From Myxococcales bacterium (lineage in GTDB: Bacteria; Myxococcota_A; Polyangia; Polyangiales; Polyangiaceae), in NCBI GenBank assembly GCA_903642325.1, contig CAHJWM010000040.1:1-43872 (forward strand): 43,872 bases of DNA, given 5' to 3'. The position numbers and the translations under genes are program-made. The notes beneath the pieces were generated by a model. It saw nothing but the letters and a program-made list of their open reading frames with translations. It searched no databases and was not told where the DNA came from. Of this stretch, positions 17,528 through 26,649 are shown piece by piece (the first letter of the stretch is position 1; each line of letters starts with the position of its first letter).

Positions 17528-18502
17528 ATGTCCCTGCTCGACTCCCTGAAGAAGTACACGACCGTGGTATCCGATACCGGTGACATCGAGACCGTCGGCA
17601 AGCTCAAGCCGCAAGACGCGACCACTAATCCGTCGCTGCTCTTGAAGTCGGCGCAGCAGCCACAATACAAGCACCTAGTGGAGGAAGCCCTCGACTACTC
17701 GAAGAAGCAACCTGGTGATCACACCAGCCAAACCATGGCGTTCATGGACAAGCTGTTCGTGAATTTCGGCTGTGAAATCTTGAAGGTCATCCCCGGTCGC
17801 GTCTCGACCGAGGTCGACGCAAGCTTCAGCTTCGACACCAATGGGAGCATCGACAAGGCGCGCACGTTCATCAAGCTGTACGAGGCGGCCGGGGTGGACC
17901 GCGAACGAGTTCTGGTGAAGCTCGGCTCTACGTGGGAGGGCATCAAGGCCGCAGAACAGCTAGAGAAAGAGGGCATTCACACCAACCTCACGCTGCTCTT
18001 CAGCTTTGCGCAGGCCGTCGCATGCGCCGAAGCAAAGGTCACGCTCATCTCTCCGTTCGTGGGGCGCATTTACGATTGGTACAAAAAGTCGAAAGGTGCC
18101 TCCGACATCCCACGCGACGAAGACCCGGGGGTCGCCAGCGTGACCAAAATTTACAACCACTACAAGAAGAATGGCTACAAGACGCTGGTCATGGGCGCGA
18201 GCTTTCGTAAAGCCGACCAGATCATCGATCTGGCCGGCTGCGATTTGCTCACCATCAGTCCCGAGCTCATTACGGAGCTTGCCGGCAAAGACGGCGAGCT
18301 CGAGCCGAAGCTCAGCGCAAAGAACGCAGCCGCTAGCAATTCTCCGCTCGTCCACCTCGACGAGAAGACCTTTCGGTTCGAGCACAACCAAGACCAGATG
18401 GCAGTCGAAAAGCTGAGCGACGGCATTCGCGGCTTCTATTCCGATGCGCGCAAGCTAGAGAAGTACGCCGCCACACTGGTCGCCAAAGACAGCGCCGCCT
18501 GA
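17528..18502 (+). CDS. tal: Transaldolase
   Basis: A 324-residue TalB-type transaldolase, close to the usual ~317 residues. It moves a dihydroxyacetone unit between sedoheptulose 7-phosphate and glyceraldehyde 3-phosphate in the non-oxidative pentose phosphate pathway. The N-terminal [11 protein letters not shown] block is diagnostic and the Schiff-base lysine is in [11 protein letters not shown] (Lys131). [14 protein letters not shown] and [11 protein letters not shown] also match. The start is fixed by GGAGG. The leader from the divergent nrd promoter region is ~230 nt long, with no clear structure seen. A hairpin terminator follows. The convergent neighbour is a 6-phosphogluconolactonase-like protein, fitting a pentose phosphate pair. 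Confidence 0.96.
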   Translation: MSLLDSLKKYTTVVSDTGDIETVGKLKPQDATTNPSLLLKSAQQPQYKHLVEEALDYSKKQPGDHTSQTMAFMDKLFVNFGCEILKVIPGRVSTEVDASFSFDTNGSIDKARTFIKLYEAAGVDRERVLVKLGSTWEGIKAAEQLEKEGIHTNLTLLFSFAQAVACAEAKVTLISPFVGRIYDWYKKSKGASDIPRDEDPGVASVTKIYNHYKKNGYKTLVMGASFRKADQIIDLAGCDLLTISPELITELAGKDGELEPKLSAKNAAASNSPLVHLDEKTFRFEHNQDQMAVEKLSDGIRGFYSDARKLEKYAATLVAKDSAA

Positions 18503-18545
18503 GTAAGGGCGTTGCTGCCCCGCGCCGATAGGCGGGTTTCTAACT

Positions 18546-18582
18546 GCAAAGACCGGAGCGCTGACAAGGCCCCGGTCTTTGC
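18546..18582 (+). terminator. Intrinsic terminator after transaldolase
   Basis: A perfect 11-bp stem, GCAAAGACCGG (18546-18556) with CCGGTCTTTGC (18572-18582), and a 15-base loop. The T-rich part lies in the descending stem and just beyond it, so the U-tract is modest. It lies between convergent genes and could act in both directions. Confidence 0.7.
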
Positions 18583-18720
18583 CATTTGACCGCCCAGGCC
18601 GTGAGCGTTTGGATGCACTGCACGCTCGATCACGTTTCGCCGGTCACGCGCTATGCCGCGCGAGCGCGGGGCTCGCTCGGCTGAACATCGCGTCACGAGC
18701 CGCGCCGCGAGCATTTGAAT

Positions 18721-19761
18721 TTAGGTCTGGGCGCTCGCTGAGCTCGTGACACCTGCGCGCTCGCCGATCCAAAACGGCTCTGGAATGCCGGATGTCGTGG
18801 CCAGCGGCGAGAGCGCGCCATTGACCACGTCGATTGCGAACGTGGTCACCGAGCTCGAATCGAGATTGGCGACCAAAAGCCGGGTACCATCCGCAAACAA
18901 GCCGAAGCTCCTCGGCGTTTTGCCGAGTGTGGCCGCGTGCGTGGTAGCCGAAGGAACGCCGCGAGCATCCAGCTCGAACACCGCGATGCTATCGTGCCCG
19001 CGGTTCGAAGCATAAGCAAAACGCCCCGATGGAGCGACGTGCACGTCCGCACCAGTGTTCCCCGGATGCAAGGCACCGCCCGGCAAGGTCGAGCAGACTG
19101 CGAGCGGCGCGAAGGCGCCATCACCGATTGCGTAAGCAGTGAGCTCACTCGAATGCTCGTGCACGACGTACGCAACCGGCAAGCTCGGATGAAAGGCGAT
19201 GTGCCGAGGGCCAGTACCGCTGGGCGCGCGCGTGCGCGGTACGGGTGCAGGCTCTAGCCTGCCGCGAGCCGGGTCGAACGCGTATTGCAACACGGCGTCC
19301 TCACCCAACATTGGCACCGATACCTGACGGTTGGCCAGGTCAGCCGCGACGGAGTGTGGGTGCTTACCCGCATTGACGATTTGCCGCGGGGCCTCGAGCG
19401 CGCCACTGTTGGAAATCGCTAGTACCGCCACCGTCCCGCCCACGTAGTTGGCAACGAAGGCGTGCGTTCCGGCGCGGTCGACCGAAATGTAGGCGGGCCC
19501 CGCGCCGCCGGAGTCGACGCAGCCGATCTGCTGCAGCGCGCCAGCGCGGCCAATCACGAACGAGCGCACGGAAGACGCTCGCTCATCGACCGCATAGGCC
19601 ACGGGTAAGCGCGGGTGAAACGCAAGAAAAGAGGGACATTGCCCGGCGTGGGTCTGAGCTTGCTGCGACAGCTTGCCGGTCAGCAGATCGAGCGTCAGCA
19701 CGAGCACTGCGCCCGAGCCACTGGCTACATACACCACCCGCTCCGTGCTCCACTCGCTCAT
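18721..19761 (-). CDS. Lactonase-family beta-propeller (6-phosphogluconolactonase-like)
   Basis: A 346-residue seven-bladed propeller of the YbhE/Pgl lactonase family. Repeated blade signatures include FHPRLPVAYAVDE, FVANYVGGTVAVL, HSVAAD, GPRHIAFHPSLPVAYVVHE and RFAYASNRGHDSIAVF. Family members hydrolyse 6-phosphogluconolactone in the oxidative pentose phosphate pathway, although some have other lactones as substrate. There is no signal peptide, so it is cytoplasmic. The start is ATG 19761, with AAGGAG eight bases before; the in-frame GTG at 19767 is too close to that site. The adjacent convergent transaldolase supports the pathway assignment but does not prove it. Confidence 0.85.
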   Translation of the reverse strand: MSEWSTERVVYVASGSGAVLVLTLDLLTGKLSQQAQTHAGQCPSFLAFHPRLPVAYAVDERASSVRSFVIGRAGALQQIGCVDSGGAGPAYISVDRAGTHAFVANYVGGTVAVLAISNSGALEAPRQIVNAGKHPHSVAADLANRQVSVPMLGEDAVLQYAFDPARGRLEPAPVPRTRAPSGTGPRHIAFHPSLPVAYVVHEHSSELTAYAIGDGAFAPLAVCSTLPGGALHPGNTGADVHVAPSGRFAYASNRGHDSIAVFELDARGVPSATTHAATLGKTPRSFGLFADGTRLLVANLDSSSVTTFAIDVVNGALSPLATTSGIPEPFWIGERAGVTSSASAQT

Positions 19762-19769
19762 TGCCACCG

Positions 19770-19775
19770 CTCCTT
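19770..19775 (-). promoter_or_regulatory. Ribosome binding site deciding the lactonase start
   Basis: AAGGAG on the minus strand, eight bases before ATG 19761 and only two before the alternative GTG 19767, so ATG is preferred. Confidence 0.75.
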
Positions 19776-19843
19776 AGCCGCTCAGCGTAGCGCCAAAGGG
19801 CCCGCTGCCGCCCTCCCGAACGTCTCCGATCCGTGGTCGAATT

Positions 19844-20170
19844 CTACGGGTTGGAGGCCGGTAAGCCCTCGGCTTTTGCTTTTTGAATCCACTCCTGGAT
19901 CTCGGAATCAATCACTCCCAGGGCTTGGCTCTTGAACGGCCGAAGCAAGAACGGGACGTCGATATCGAGGTCGATACTGCGTTCCAACACTTCCACCACG
20001 CCAGAGAGCGACATGCCCTTCACTTTGAACGACAGCTCGGCGCGGTTGGTGCTCGTCCACGTGACGGTCGGATTATAGCTAGAGTACTTTTGGGCGTATG
20101 CGGCAAGCGCCGACTCAGCGACCTTTTTGGCGCGCTCTTGACCGAGATCGTGGGGGACGGAGTGCTTCAT
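19844..20170 (-). CDS. Polyhydroxyalkanoic acid system family protein
   Basis: A 108-residue protein that begins MKHSVPHDLGQERAKKVAE and contains IDVPFLLRPFK, both typical of the small PHA_gran_rgn family found near or on polyhydroxyalkanoate granules. The fold is small alpha/beta with amphipathic character; there is no signal peptide. The molecular role in the family is poorly known. No PHA synthase or phasin is in this window, so a storage role here rests only on family membership. It is the last of three genes on the minus strand (EEP hydrolase, zinc-ribbon protein, this one), separated from the second by ~110 bp. Confidence 0.8.
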   Translation of the reverse strand: MKHSVPHDLGQERAKKVAESALAAYAQKYSSYNPTVTWTSTNRAELSFKVKGMSLSGVVEVLERSIDLDIDVPFLLRPFKSQALGVIDSEIQEWIQKAKAEGLPASNP

Positions 20171-20280
20171 AGAGTCCTCGTGGCCGAGATTGCCTCGGAG
20201 CTTAGGTACTTAACTCAGTGCGGCGCGAAAACCAACCCTGGTGAAAGCGCGGCCGACGTGGCTCTAGATGGAGCCTAGCC

Positions 20281-20457
20281 TCAACGCCGACCTTTGAAGC
20301 CCATCATCGACTGTACGACGGCCTCGCTATCCTCTGCGATCTGAGTCTGCTCTCGCGCCAAGTCGGCGCATGCCTCGCATAATTTCTTGGCTCGACCGGA
20401 GACCCTGATTGCTATCAGCTCTTCGCTGTCGTCGCCACAGCCTTTGCACTTCGGCAT
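20281..20457 (-). CDS. Small zinc-ribbon protein
   Basis: A 58-residue protein with two CxxC pairs, CKGC near residue 4 and CEAC in the middle, spaced as in a treble-clef or zinc-ribbon, followed by a charged helix. It probably binds one zinc ion and perhaps nucleic acid or a partner protein. ATG 20457 is chosen because the first CxxC starts three residues later; a TTG 18 bp upstream is less likely. The gene starts 10 bp after the stop of the EEP hydrolase, so the two are probably cotranscribed. I do not recognise a named family. Confidence 0.7.
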   Translation of the reverse strand: MPKCKGCGDDSEELIAIRVSGRAKKLCEACADLAREQTQIAEDSEAVVQSMMGFKGRR

Positions 20458-20467
20458 GAGCCAAGTA

Positions 20468-21391
20468 TTAACCAACTTCGCGCCGATTTAGAAGTGTCTC
20501 GGTCTCGCCCGGCGCCGGCCGATTCAGCGACCCGCCGACGGCTAAGTCCGCGAATAGACCAAAGTGATCCGAGGGCCACACCGGCTCGCCTACGGTCGCC
20601 ACCCCGGGGCCGGTCAGAGAGGCGGCGTTGAATGCAAGCTCAGCACGCAGCGGCTCGCCCCGAAACTGACGGTCCGGACCACGCACGAAGATGTAGTCGA
20701 TGCGGCGCGACGGCTCGTGCGCCTTGGCCGCGTAATGGTTCGTGCGATCGAACGTGTAGCCAGGGCCCTGCCCCGCGAACGCCCAAGCGTCGGAAAAATA
20801 GACGGTCTTGCCTTCGAGCGCGCACAATCCGGTCAGGAATCGGATCTCGTCCGCGTCGGGCACGGCGTTGAAGTCACCGATCAGCACGGGCGGCAACTGC
20901 GAAGCGTCGATCGGACACAGCTCTGCGATGCGCTCCGCGATGAAGGTGACCTGGCGCTGGCGCACGGCCCCATGGTGAAACTTCCAGTTCAAATGCGTCA
21001 CGAAGACGGGCAGCACACCGTGTGGCGTGGCGCAAGAGGCGTGCAGCAGCGAGCGCGTCTCGCCACTATTCATGTCCGGCAACGGAATGTTCTGTTCCAA
21101 GATGATTGGATGCCGGCTGAGCAGCGCATTGCCGAACTTCAGACCATTGCCGTAATCGTTGGCAATACCGTATGCCAGCTGAAATCCTAGTCCCTCGGCG
21201 ATCTCCGTGGCCTGATCATTCGTCGTGCTGAACGGCGCCTCGACGCCGTCCGGGCAAAATCGCAGCACCTCCTGCAGCCCCACGACATCGGGCCGCAGGC
21301 GCTCGAGCTCTCGCCGAATCAGCGGCAACCGGTCTAGCCATGGGCCGCTCTTGTTCCAAACGTTGATCGTGGCCACTCGTAGCTCACTCAT
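20468..21391 (-). CDS. Endonuclease/exonuclease/phosphatase-family hydrolase
   Basis: A 307-residue metal-dependent phosphodiesterase of the EEP (DNase I-like) superfamily. Family motifs appear in order: TINVWNKSG, GLQEV (metal Glu), FVTHLNWK, GDFNAVPDADE (Asp/Asn), RRIDYIF and SDHFGLFA (Asp-His). Members cleave nucleic acids, inositol phosphates or sphingomyelin; the substrate here cannot be told. There is no signal peptide. ATG 21391 is chosen because the first motif begins seven residues in and a GAGG site lies just upstream; the frame is open further upstream across the divergent ROK gene and that part is not coding. Confidence 0.88.
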   Translation of the reverse strand: MSELRVATINVWNKSGPWLDRLPLIRRELERLRPDVVGLQEVLRFCPDGVEAPFSTTNDQATEIAEGLGFQLAYGIANDYGNGLKFGNALLSRHPIILEQNIPLPDMNSGETRSLLHASCATPHGVLPVFVTHLNWKFHHGAVRQRQVTFIAERIAELCPIDASQLPPVLIGDFNAVPDADEIRFLTGLCALEGKTVYFSDAWAFAGQGPGYTFDRTNHYAAKAHEPSRRIDYIFVRGPDRQFRGEPLRAELAFNAASLTGPGVATVGEPVWPSDHFGLFADLAVGGSLNRPAPGETETLLNRREVG

Positions 21392-21481
21392 GAACACCTC
21401 GTTCTCTGAAGTCTCAGAATAGCTCACCTTTTTCGGTACGTCTTGAAGCGCCGCGCGCGCCCGGACTAAGGTCCGCGCTGG

Positions 21482-22363
21482 ATGTTGATCGGAGTCGATT
21501 TCGGGGGAACCCAGGTCAGAGCGGGCATCGTCGAAGGCGGCGAAGTCGTGCGCTCGACCGCCACTCCGACGCGTGCAGGCTCGGGCGCAACGGAAGTGCT
21601 CGATACGATCGCCAGCGCGGTGTTGGCACTGGCTGCGAAACCAGATGCCGTCGGCCTGGCTATCCCCGGCGAGGTAAACGCGGAAGGCAGGTGCTGGCGC
21701 CTGCCCAACGTGCCGGGCTTCGAAGGGGTGCACATCGCAGAAGAGCTCGCCCAGCGCTTGCAGTGCGCGATCGCCGTCGAAAACGACGCGACCACGGCCG
21801 CGCTTGGCGAACGCTTGTACGGCCATGGCCGCGAGCACCCGAGCTTCTTGATGATGACCCTGGGCACCGGCATCGGCGGCGGCCTCGTGCTTGGGCATCA
21901 ACTGTACGCAGGTACCAATGGCTTTGCCGCCGAGGTCGGCCATATGAAGGTAGATACGTCGGCCGACGCACCACTTTGCGCGTGCGGTCAGCGGGGCTGC
22001 GTCGAGACGTTTGCTGGAACGCGCGCGCTGCTTCGCGAGTATGCGCGGTACGGCGGCCGGGCCACCGAGGTCCTGTCCATCGCGGTCAGCGCGCGCCGCG
22101 GGCAGGAGGCGGGCCAGAAAACGTTCGAGATGATGGGTAGCGCGCTCGGCAGGCTACTGGCCAACATTCAAAACCTGCTCGACTTGAATGCGGTCGTCTT
22201 TTCGGGCGCCATCTCCGCGTCCTTCGATTTGCTGGAACCCTACGTGCGCGAGGCGCTTCGTGCCCACGCCTTCGCGCCGCCGCTCGCGGAGGTGCCACTC
22301 TTGATCAGTGAGCTCGGTGAGCGCGCCGGCATGATCGGCGCCGCACACCTGACCGCGCTTTGA
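21482..22363 (+). CDS. ROK-family sugar kinase (glucokinase-like)
   Basis: A 293-residue ROK-family kinase. The N-terminal phosphate loop is IGVDFGGTQVRAG, the catalytic region is VENDATTAALGE, LGTGIGGGLVLG is the second ATP motif, and the zinc site is GHMKVDTS followed by CACGQRGC. Such enzymes phosphorylate glucose or related sugars at O6 with ATP. No helix-turn-helix precedes the domain, so it is an enzyme and not a ROK repressor. Glucokinase is the most likely activity, which would fit glycogen phosphorylase and pentose phosphate genes nearby, but N-acetylmannosamine or fructose kinase cannot be excluded. Its stop overlaps the next start. Confidence 0.88.
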   Translation: MLIGVDFGGTQVRAGIVEGGEVVRSTATPTRAGSGATEVLDTIASAVLALAAKPDAVGLAIPGEVNAEGRCWRLPNVPGFEGVHIAEELAQRLQCAIAVENDATTAALGERLYGHGREHPSFLMMTLGTGIGGGLVLGHQLYAGTNGFAAEVGHMKVDTSADAPLCACGQRGCVETFAGTRALLREYARYGGRATEVLSIAVSARRGQEAGQKTFEMMGSALGRLLANIQNLLDLNAVVFSGAISASFDLLEPYVREALRAHAFAPPLAEVPLLISELGERAGMIGAAHLTAL

Positions 22364-23343
22364 AAGCCGTTCGCGTTTTCGAGCCAGGCGGGCCCGAACG
22401 GCTGTGTCTCGTGGACGTGCCCGATCCGGTGCCAGGCCGAGCTGAACTAGCCGTCGACATTCACGCCTGCGCGCTAAATCGCGCAGACCTGCTGCAGCGC
22501 CGCGGTCTCTATCCAGCCCCAAAGGGGGCTACGGATATCCTCGGCTTGGAGTGCGCCGGCGTGGTCAGCCAGCTAGGGCCGGGCTGCTCCGGCGCAATGC
22601 CGCTCGGTGAGCGCGTGATGGTGCTGCTTGCAGGAGGTGGCTACGCCGAACGCATCGTCGTGCCGGAAGCGTTGCTGATGAGAGTACCGCACCGGTTCTG
22701 CTTCGAGGAAGCCGCGGCGATACCGGAAGCGTTTCTAACGGCGCGCGAGGCTTTGCTCGTCTCTGGGCAATTGGCCGGTGGCGAGTCGATATTGATTCAC
22801 GCCGCCGCAGGCGGCGTGGGCAGCGCCGCGCTGCAACTGGCGCGGGCCGCCGGCGCCCGCGTCTTCGCGACCGCTGGAGGAGCGCGAAAGTGCGAATGGC
22901 TGCGGTCGCTCGGCGTAGAAACGGTGATTGACTATAAAAGTCAGAGCTTCGTGGACGTAATCCAGGCCGAGACGTCAGGGCGAGGCGTTGACGTTATCTT
23001 GGACTTCGTGGGCGCAGCGTACGCTTCGCAGCACGCAGCTTGTTTGGCAACACGCGGTCGGCACGTGCTGATTGGTACTCTCGGCGGCGCGCAGGCATCG
23101 ATTGACCTTGGCCGCCTGCTACAAAAGCGTCAGAGTTTGATCGGCTTGGTGATGCGCTCGCGTTCGGTCGAGGAAAAGATCGCTCTCACCCGAGCCTTCG
23201 TTCGGCAAGACTTGCCGCTCTTCGATCAGGGCCGGCTGAGGCCGATCGTGGACCGCGTATTTTCACTGAACGAGGTTAGGCGCGCCCATGAGTACATGGA
23301 GAGCAACCAAAACATCGGCAAAATCGTGCTACGCGTTCGCTGA
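22360..23343 (+). CDS. NAD(P)H quinone oxidoreductase (zinc-independent MDR family)
   Basis: A 327-residue medium-chain dehydrogenase/reductase of the quinone oxidoreductase/PIG3 branch. KAVRVFEPGGPE starts the GroES-like domain, HACALNRADLLQRRGLYP is the typical PIG3 segment, and AAAGGVGSAALQLARAAG is the nucleotide-binding loop. The zinc ligands of alcohol dehydrogenases are absent. It would reduce quinones or enones with NADPH. The start is TTG 22360, whose last two bases and the next A form the TGA stop of the ROK kinase (TTGA), so translation is probably coupled. Why a sugar kinase and this reductase are coupled is not clear. Confidence 0.9.
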   Translation: MKAVRVFEPGGPERLCLVDVPDPVPGRAELAVDIHACALNRADLLQRRGLYPAPKGATDILGLECAGVVSQLGPGCSGAMPLGERVMVLLAGGGYAERIVVPEALLMRVPHRFCFEEAAAIPEAFLTAREALLVSGQLAGGESILIHAAAGGVGSAALQLARAAGARVFATAGGARKCEWLRSLGVETVIDYKSQSFVDVIQAETSGRGVDVILDFVGAAYASQHAACLATRGRHVLIGTLGGAQASIDLGRLLQKRQSLIGLVMRSRSVEEKIALTRAFVRQDLPLFDQGRLRPIVDRVFSLNEVRRAHEYMESNQNIGKIVLRVR

Positions 23344-23351
23344 ACGCGCCG

Positions 23352-23657
23352 TCAACCCAGTTTGGCGCGGATTCTGAGCAGGCCGGGCCCAGCCTTGACG
23401 CGGGCCTGACACGCGAGGCGAGTCGTGCTGTCCCCGCCTAGAATGTCGAGCAACTCTTCTTCCGCTTCCTCGGGCGGCGCGAGCAAACCTGCGCCTTCCA
23501 CGACTTCGATGTGGCACGTGCCACAACTCGCCGAGCGACACGAAAAGGGGATCGGCACTAAGTAGTGATCGCAAATATCCACCAGCTCGCCGCCACTTTC
23601 GACGTCGACGACCTTTGCCGGCCCGATGCTATTGCCCAAAAACTCGATCTTCGGCAC
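23352..23657 (-). CDS. [2Fe-2S] ferredoxin
   Basis: A 101-residue plant-type ferredoxin. The cluster ligands are CRSASCGTC (Cys-x4-Cys-x2-Cys) and a later Cys in RLACQAR. It carries electrons, perhaps to an oxygenase such as the Rieske enzyme at 29628, although that gene is far away. The start is taken as GTG 23657, giving PKIEFLG as the first beta strand; the frame continues open upstream through the divergent kinase gene but that stretch lacks family features. It is convergent with the quinone oxidoreductase, 8 bp apart. Confidence 0.85.
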   Translation of the reverse strand: MPKIEFLGNSIGPAKVVDVESGGELVDICDHYLVPIPFSCRSASCGTCHIEVVEGAGLLAPPEEAEEELLDILGGDSTTRLACQARVKAGPGLLRIRAKLG

Positions 23658-23792
23658 GGCTCGGCCATACCGAAGACGCCGCAACCTTTCAACGAAGAAA
23701 AGGACGGCGCCGACGCGCGCGCAAAACGGCGTTGAAAACCCGGTAACGCCCGTACCTGACGCGGGCGCCGCAGATGTGGTCTGATCTGGCGG

Positions 23793-25796
23793 ATGAGCGA
23801 GCCCAGTGAGGATCCCTTCGGCTGGGTGGGCGCTGCGCTGGACGGCAAATACCAGGTCGATGCCGTCGTCGGGCGGGGCGGGTTCGGGATCGTTTACCGA
23901 GCCCATCACTTGGGCTTCGACCAGACCGTCGCCATCAAGTGTCTTCGCATCCCGCAAACACTGAGCGGGTCAGGTCGAGACGAATTCGAGCGCGACTTCT
24001 TGGCCGAAGGTCGCTTGCTTCATCAGTTGTCTCGCGCCACGGCGGGCATCGTGCAAGCGCTCGATGTGGGCGCGGTGGTATCGCCCAACGCGATCTGGAC
24101 CCCATTCATCGTGCTCGAATGGCTGGACGGGCTCTCACTGGAGGCCGATCTTGCCGAGCGCCGCCGCGTCGGGCTTGGGGGCCGCTCGCTGCGCGAAGCC
24201 GTCGAGCTCCTGAATAGTGCCGCCCGCGCGCTGGCGTTGGCCCACGAGCAAGGCATCGCGCACCGTGACATCAAGCCTGCCAATCTTTTTTTAACCGACT
24301 TGGGCGGCCGGACCACGCTGAAAATACTCGACTTCGGCATCGCCAAGGTAGTCAGCGAGTCGGACAGCATTAGCAAAGCGTTCGAAGAAACAGGGACTTC
24401 GCTGCAGACCTTCACCGCGCGCTACGGCGCGCCGGAGCAGTTCAGTCGCCGCTACGGTGCTACCGGTCCGTGGACGGACGTCTTTGCATTGGCGTTGGTG
24501 CTGATCGAAGTAGTGGCGGGCCACGCCGCGTTGCAAGGCGCCGATGTCGCGCAGCTCTTCATCGCGTCCGCCGATACGGTCCACCGGCCCTCGTTGCGCG
24601 AGCTCGGCTTCGACCCAGGCTCGGGGATCGACGCCGTGTTGCAGATCGCGCTCGCCGTCGATCCGAAGCAGCGTTACGGGAACGCCGCGGCATTCTGGGA
24701 TGCGCTCTCGACCGCGCTCGCGCAGACCGGGGACGACCCCGGTCCACTCCCCAGTGCCTTGGCCCCGAGCGAGCCCACCGCCCGCGCTAACCCGTCGCCT
24801 GACCCATTCGGCTTGCTTGCGGACCGACCCCCGGTCCTGCGTCGCACTCGACTGGCGCTAATTAGTGGCGCGACGGCGCTGCTCGCTGCGCTTTTGCTGT
24901 GGCGTGGACGGGCGCCATCCTTCACGCCACAGGGCGTGAGCTCGAACAGCGCGTCGTCCAACACGGAAAGCAAGCCGATGCCCCGGCCATCTTCCGGTCT
25001 TTTCGAGGGCGGGAGCTCGGCGTTCGCGGGACTGCCCGCCCGAGACGTCAGCGCAGGGCCGGTCCCGTCCAGCAGCGCCTGGCTGGACAAGTTCAGCGTA
25101 ATGCGCCGTGAAGAAAACCAGGGACTGTCGTTCGAGCAAGCCTTCGCGCGCTGCGTAGACGCAGGAAAGACCCTGTGCACTGAGGCCCAGTGGTCACGCG
25201 CCTGCAACGCGTTTCCCGAGGTGGGGAACGCGTCTTCCTGGACCGAGAGCCTCGACGACGGCTTGGTGGTGGTGAGAGGCGGGGGATCGTGCGCCCCGCG
25301 CAAGCTAGTCTCGGAGACAGACCGCGACGCGCAAAACGTGGGCTTGTGCTGCGATCGCGCCGTAGCCATGACGTCCACATCCTTGCAGAAGCCGTTTCTG
25401 GCATCGACCGCAAGCGTCGTGCTCAAGCTGGAGCGCGCCTTGAATCAGCGCAGCATCGACGGATTTCTCGAGCTCACCGAAGATCGCGTGCTCCTGGACA
25501 AGCATATGCGCGATAAGCCAAGCCTGAAAGGGCTGCTGACGCAGTCCTTCGCCAAGGCTCACGATCTCGTAATTATCAACGATACGTGTGAGATCGAGGT
25601 CTTTGCGCGAAAGGTGCTCAAGCACTCACACCGTTCGAAACGGCCGAGCTACGAGACGACTGGCTGGACGGCAGCCTGCCTGCAAACTCGACATCGCGAC
25701 GGCAAGGCGGTGAGCGCCAAGAGCCGCTACGAGTTCTCTGCTAGCAGCCGGCTGCGAGCGGTTGACGACGACGAAGCGCCGCCGAACGGCGACTGA
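23793..25796 (+). CDS. Ser/Thr protein kinase with FGE-like extracytoplasmic domain
   Basis: A 667-residue receptor-type kinase. The catalytic domain (~20-310) has glycine loop VGRGGFGIV, Lys49, HRDIKPAN (Asp159), DFG at 180 and APE in YGAPEQF. A single membrane helix at ~353-369 is followed by a Ser/Pro linker and an outside domain (~435-525) with CVDAGKTLCTEAQWSRAC and GLCCDRA, which resembles the C-terminal half of formylglycine-generating-enzyme (SUMF1) folds with disulfides. A further ~120-residue domain ends the protein. Such tails may bind ligands outside the inner membrane; here that is inferred. Catalytic residues are complete. It is divergent from the ferredoxin and stands alone. 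Confidence 0.9.
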   Translation: MSEPSEDPFGWVGAALDGKYQVDAVVGRGGFGIVYRAHHLGFDQTVAIKCLRIPQTLSGSGRDEFERDFLAEGRLLHQLSRATAGIVQALDVGAVVSPNAIWTPFIVLEWLDGLSLEADLAERRRVGLGGRSLREAVELLNSAARALALAHEQGIAHRDIKPANLFLTDLGGRTTLKILDFGIAKVVSESDSISKAFEETGTSLQTFTARYGAPEQFSRRYGATGPWTDVFALALVLIEVVAGHAALQGADVAQLFIASADTVHRPSLRELGFDPGSGIDAVLQIALAVDPKQRYGNAAAFWDALSTALAQTGDDPGPLPSALAPSEPTARANPSPDPFGLLADRPPVLRRTRLALISGATALLAALLLWRGRAPSFTPQGVSSNSASSNTESKPMPRPSSGLFEGGSSAFAGLPARDVSAGPVPSSSAWLDKFSVMRREENQGLSFEQAFARCVDAGKTLCTEAQWSRACNAFPEVGNASSWTESLDDGLVVVRGGGSCAPRKLVSETDRDAQNVGLCCDRAVAMTSTSLQKPFLASTASVVLKLERALNQRSIDGFLELTEDRVLLDKHMRDKPSLKGLLTQSFAKAHDLVIINDTCEIEVFARKVLKHSHRSKRPSYETTGWTAACLQTRHRDGKAVSAKSRYEFSASSRLRAVDDDEAPPNGD

Positions 25797-25799
25797 ACA

Positions 25800-26576
25800 T
25801 CAGCCGCCGAGCCTAGACTCGTTGTGGCAAAGCTCAGCTAGGTTGTCCGGACATGCGATACGCACGTGGAAGTGGTCGTCGTGAACGCTGGTCCCGGGCG
25901 GTTGCTTCAGCAGCAGCTCGACCTCTGGCACATAGGGCGCGAAGCGCGGATCTTTTTTGCCGTATTCAATCAGCCGCCACCGCAGGCCGCTCGAAACGAA
26001 TATGTGAGCGAGCCCGGCGCGGCTGTCCGTTACCCAAGCACGCAATAACACCCAGTTCCGATAGTCATCGAAGTAGAGACCGCGTTCGTAACGAGATCTC
26101 CCATTCGGATCGAAGGGCGTGAAGTGTTCTCGGACCACGGGGCGCCCCTGCACATCCATCAAATAAAATCCGACGTCCGCGTCCCGCCCGCTTTGATGGC
26201 TGACGTGTCCAGCGAGCGGGCCTCCGTCACGCCTAGAGAGATCCCCCACCATCATCAGCGAGCCTCTTTCAACGCGGGCTACTTCGCGTGCGCTGCGTTC
26301 TAGCATGAGGACCAACGCCGGGTGCGCGTAAGTATTGTCCTTACTGGTGTCCTTCACCCTCAAGATCTCGGAATTCTTCAGTTTTTTAGCGCGCAACTGA
26401 AAGCCGGCGTTGGGGTAACCCACGGTCAGCGACATCACGGAGAAGGGGGCGCCGAGGAAACGCGGCGGAAGCTCGCGCCCAGTGCCGGCGCTGGCGCGAG
26501 GCGCAAGCACGGCCAGCGCACCGGCCAGAGCCGCGATCGAGCCCGCCAAGCGAGCGGTGTTTCGCCGTTGAAGCAT
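25800..26576 (-). CDS. mepA: Penicillin-insensitive murein endopeptidase
   Basis: A 258-residue periplasmic LAS-type zinc peptidase that cuts the D-Ala-meso-diaminopimelate crosslink of peptidoglycan. GHVSHQSGRDADVGFY holds the first metal and catalytic residues and VHDDHFHVRI the last ones. An N-terminal signal peptide (hydrophobic ~10-28, Ala-rich cut site) directs export. Length is close to the family norm of ~270. The stop is 3 bp from the end of the convergent kinase at 23793. It lies downstream of the TonB receptor gene on the same strand with a 73-bp gap. Confidence 0.9.
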   Translation of the reverse strand: MLQRRNTARLAGSIAALAGALAVLAPRASAGTGRELPPRFLGAPFSVMSLTVGYPNAGFQLRAKKLKNSEILRVKDTSKDNTYAHPALVLMLERSAREVARVERGSLMMVGDLSRRDGGPLAGHVSHQSGRDADVGFYLMDVQGRPVVREHFTPFDPNGRSRYERGLYFDDYRNWVLLRAWVTDSRAGLAHIFVSSGLRWRLIEYGKKDPRFAPYVPEVELLLKQPPGTSVHDDHFHVRIACPDNLAELCHNESRLGG

Positions 26577-26649
26577 CGAAGCTCGGCTCTAACACGGCCG
26601 GCCCGAAGCCCGCAAAATTCGCGCGCACGAGACCCGCCGGGCGCGCGAC

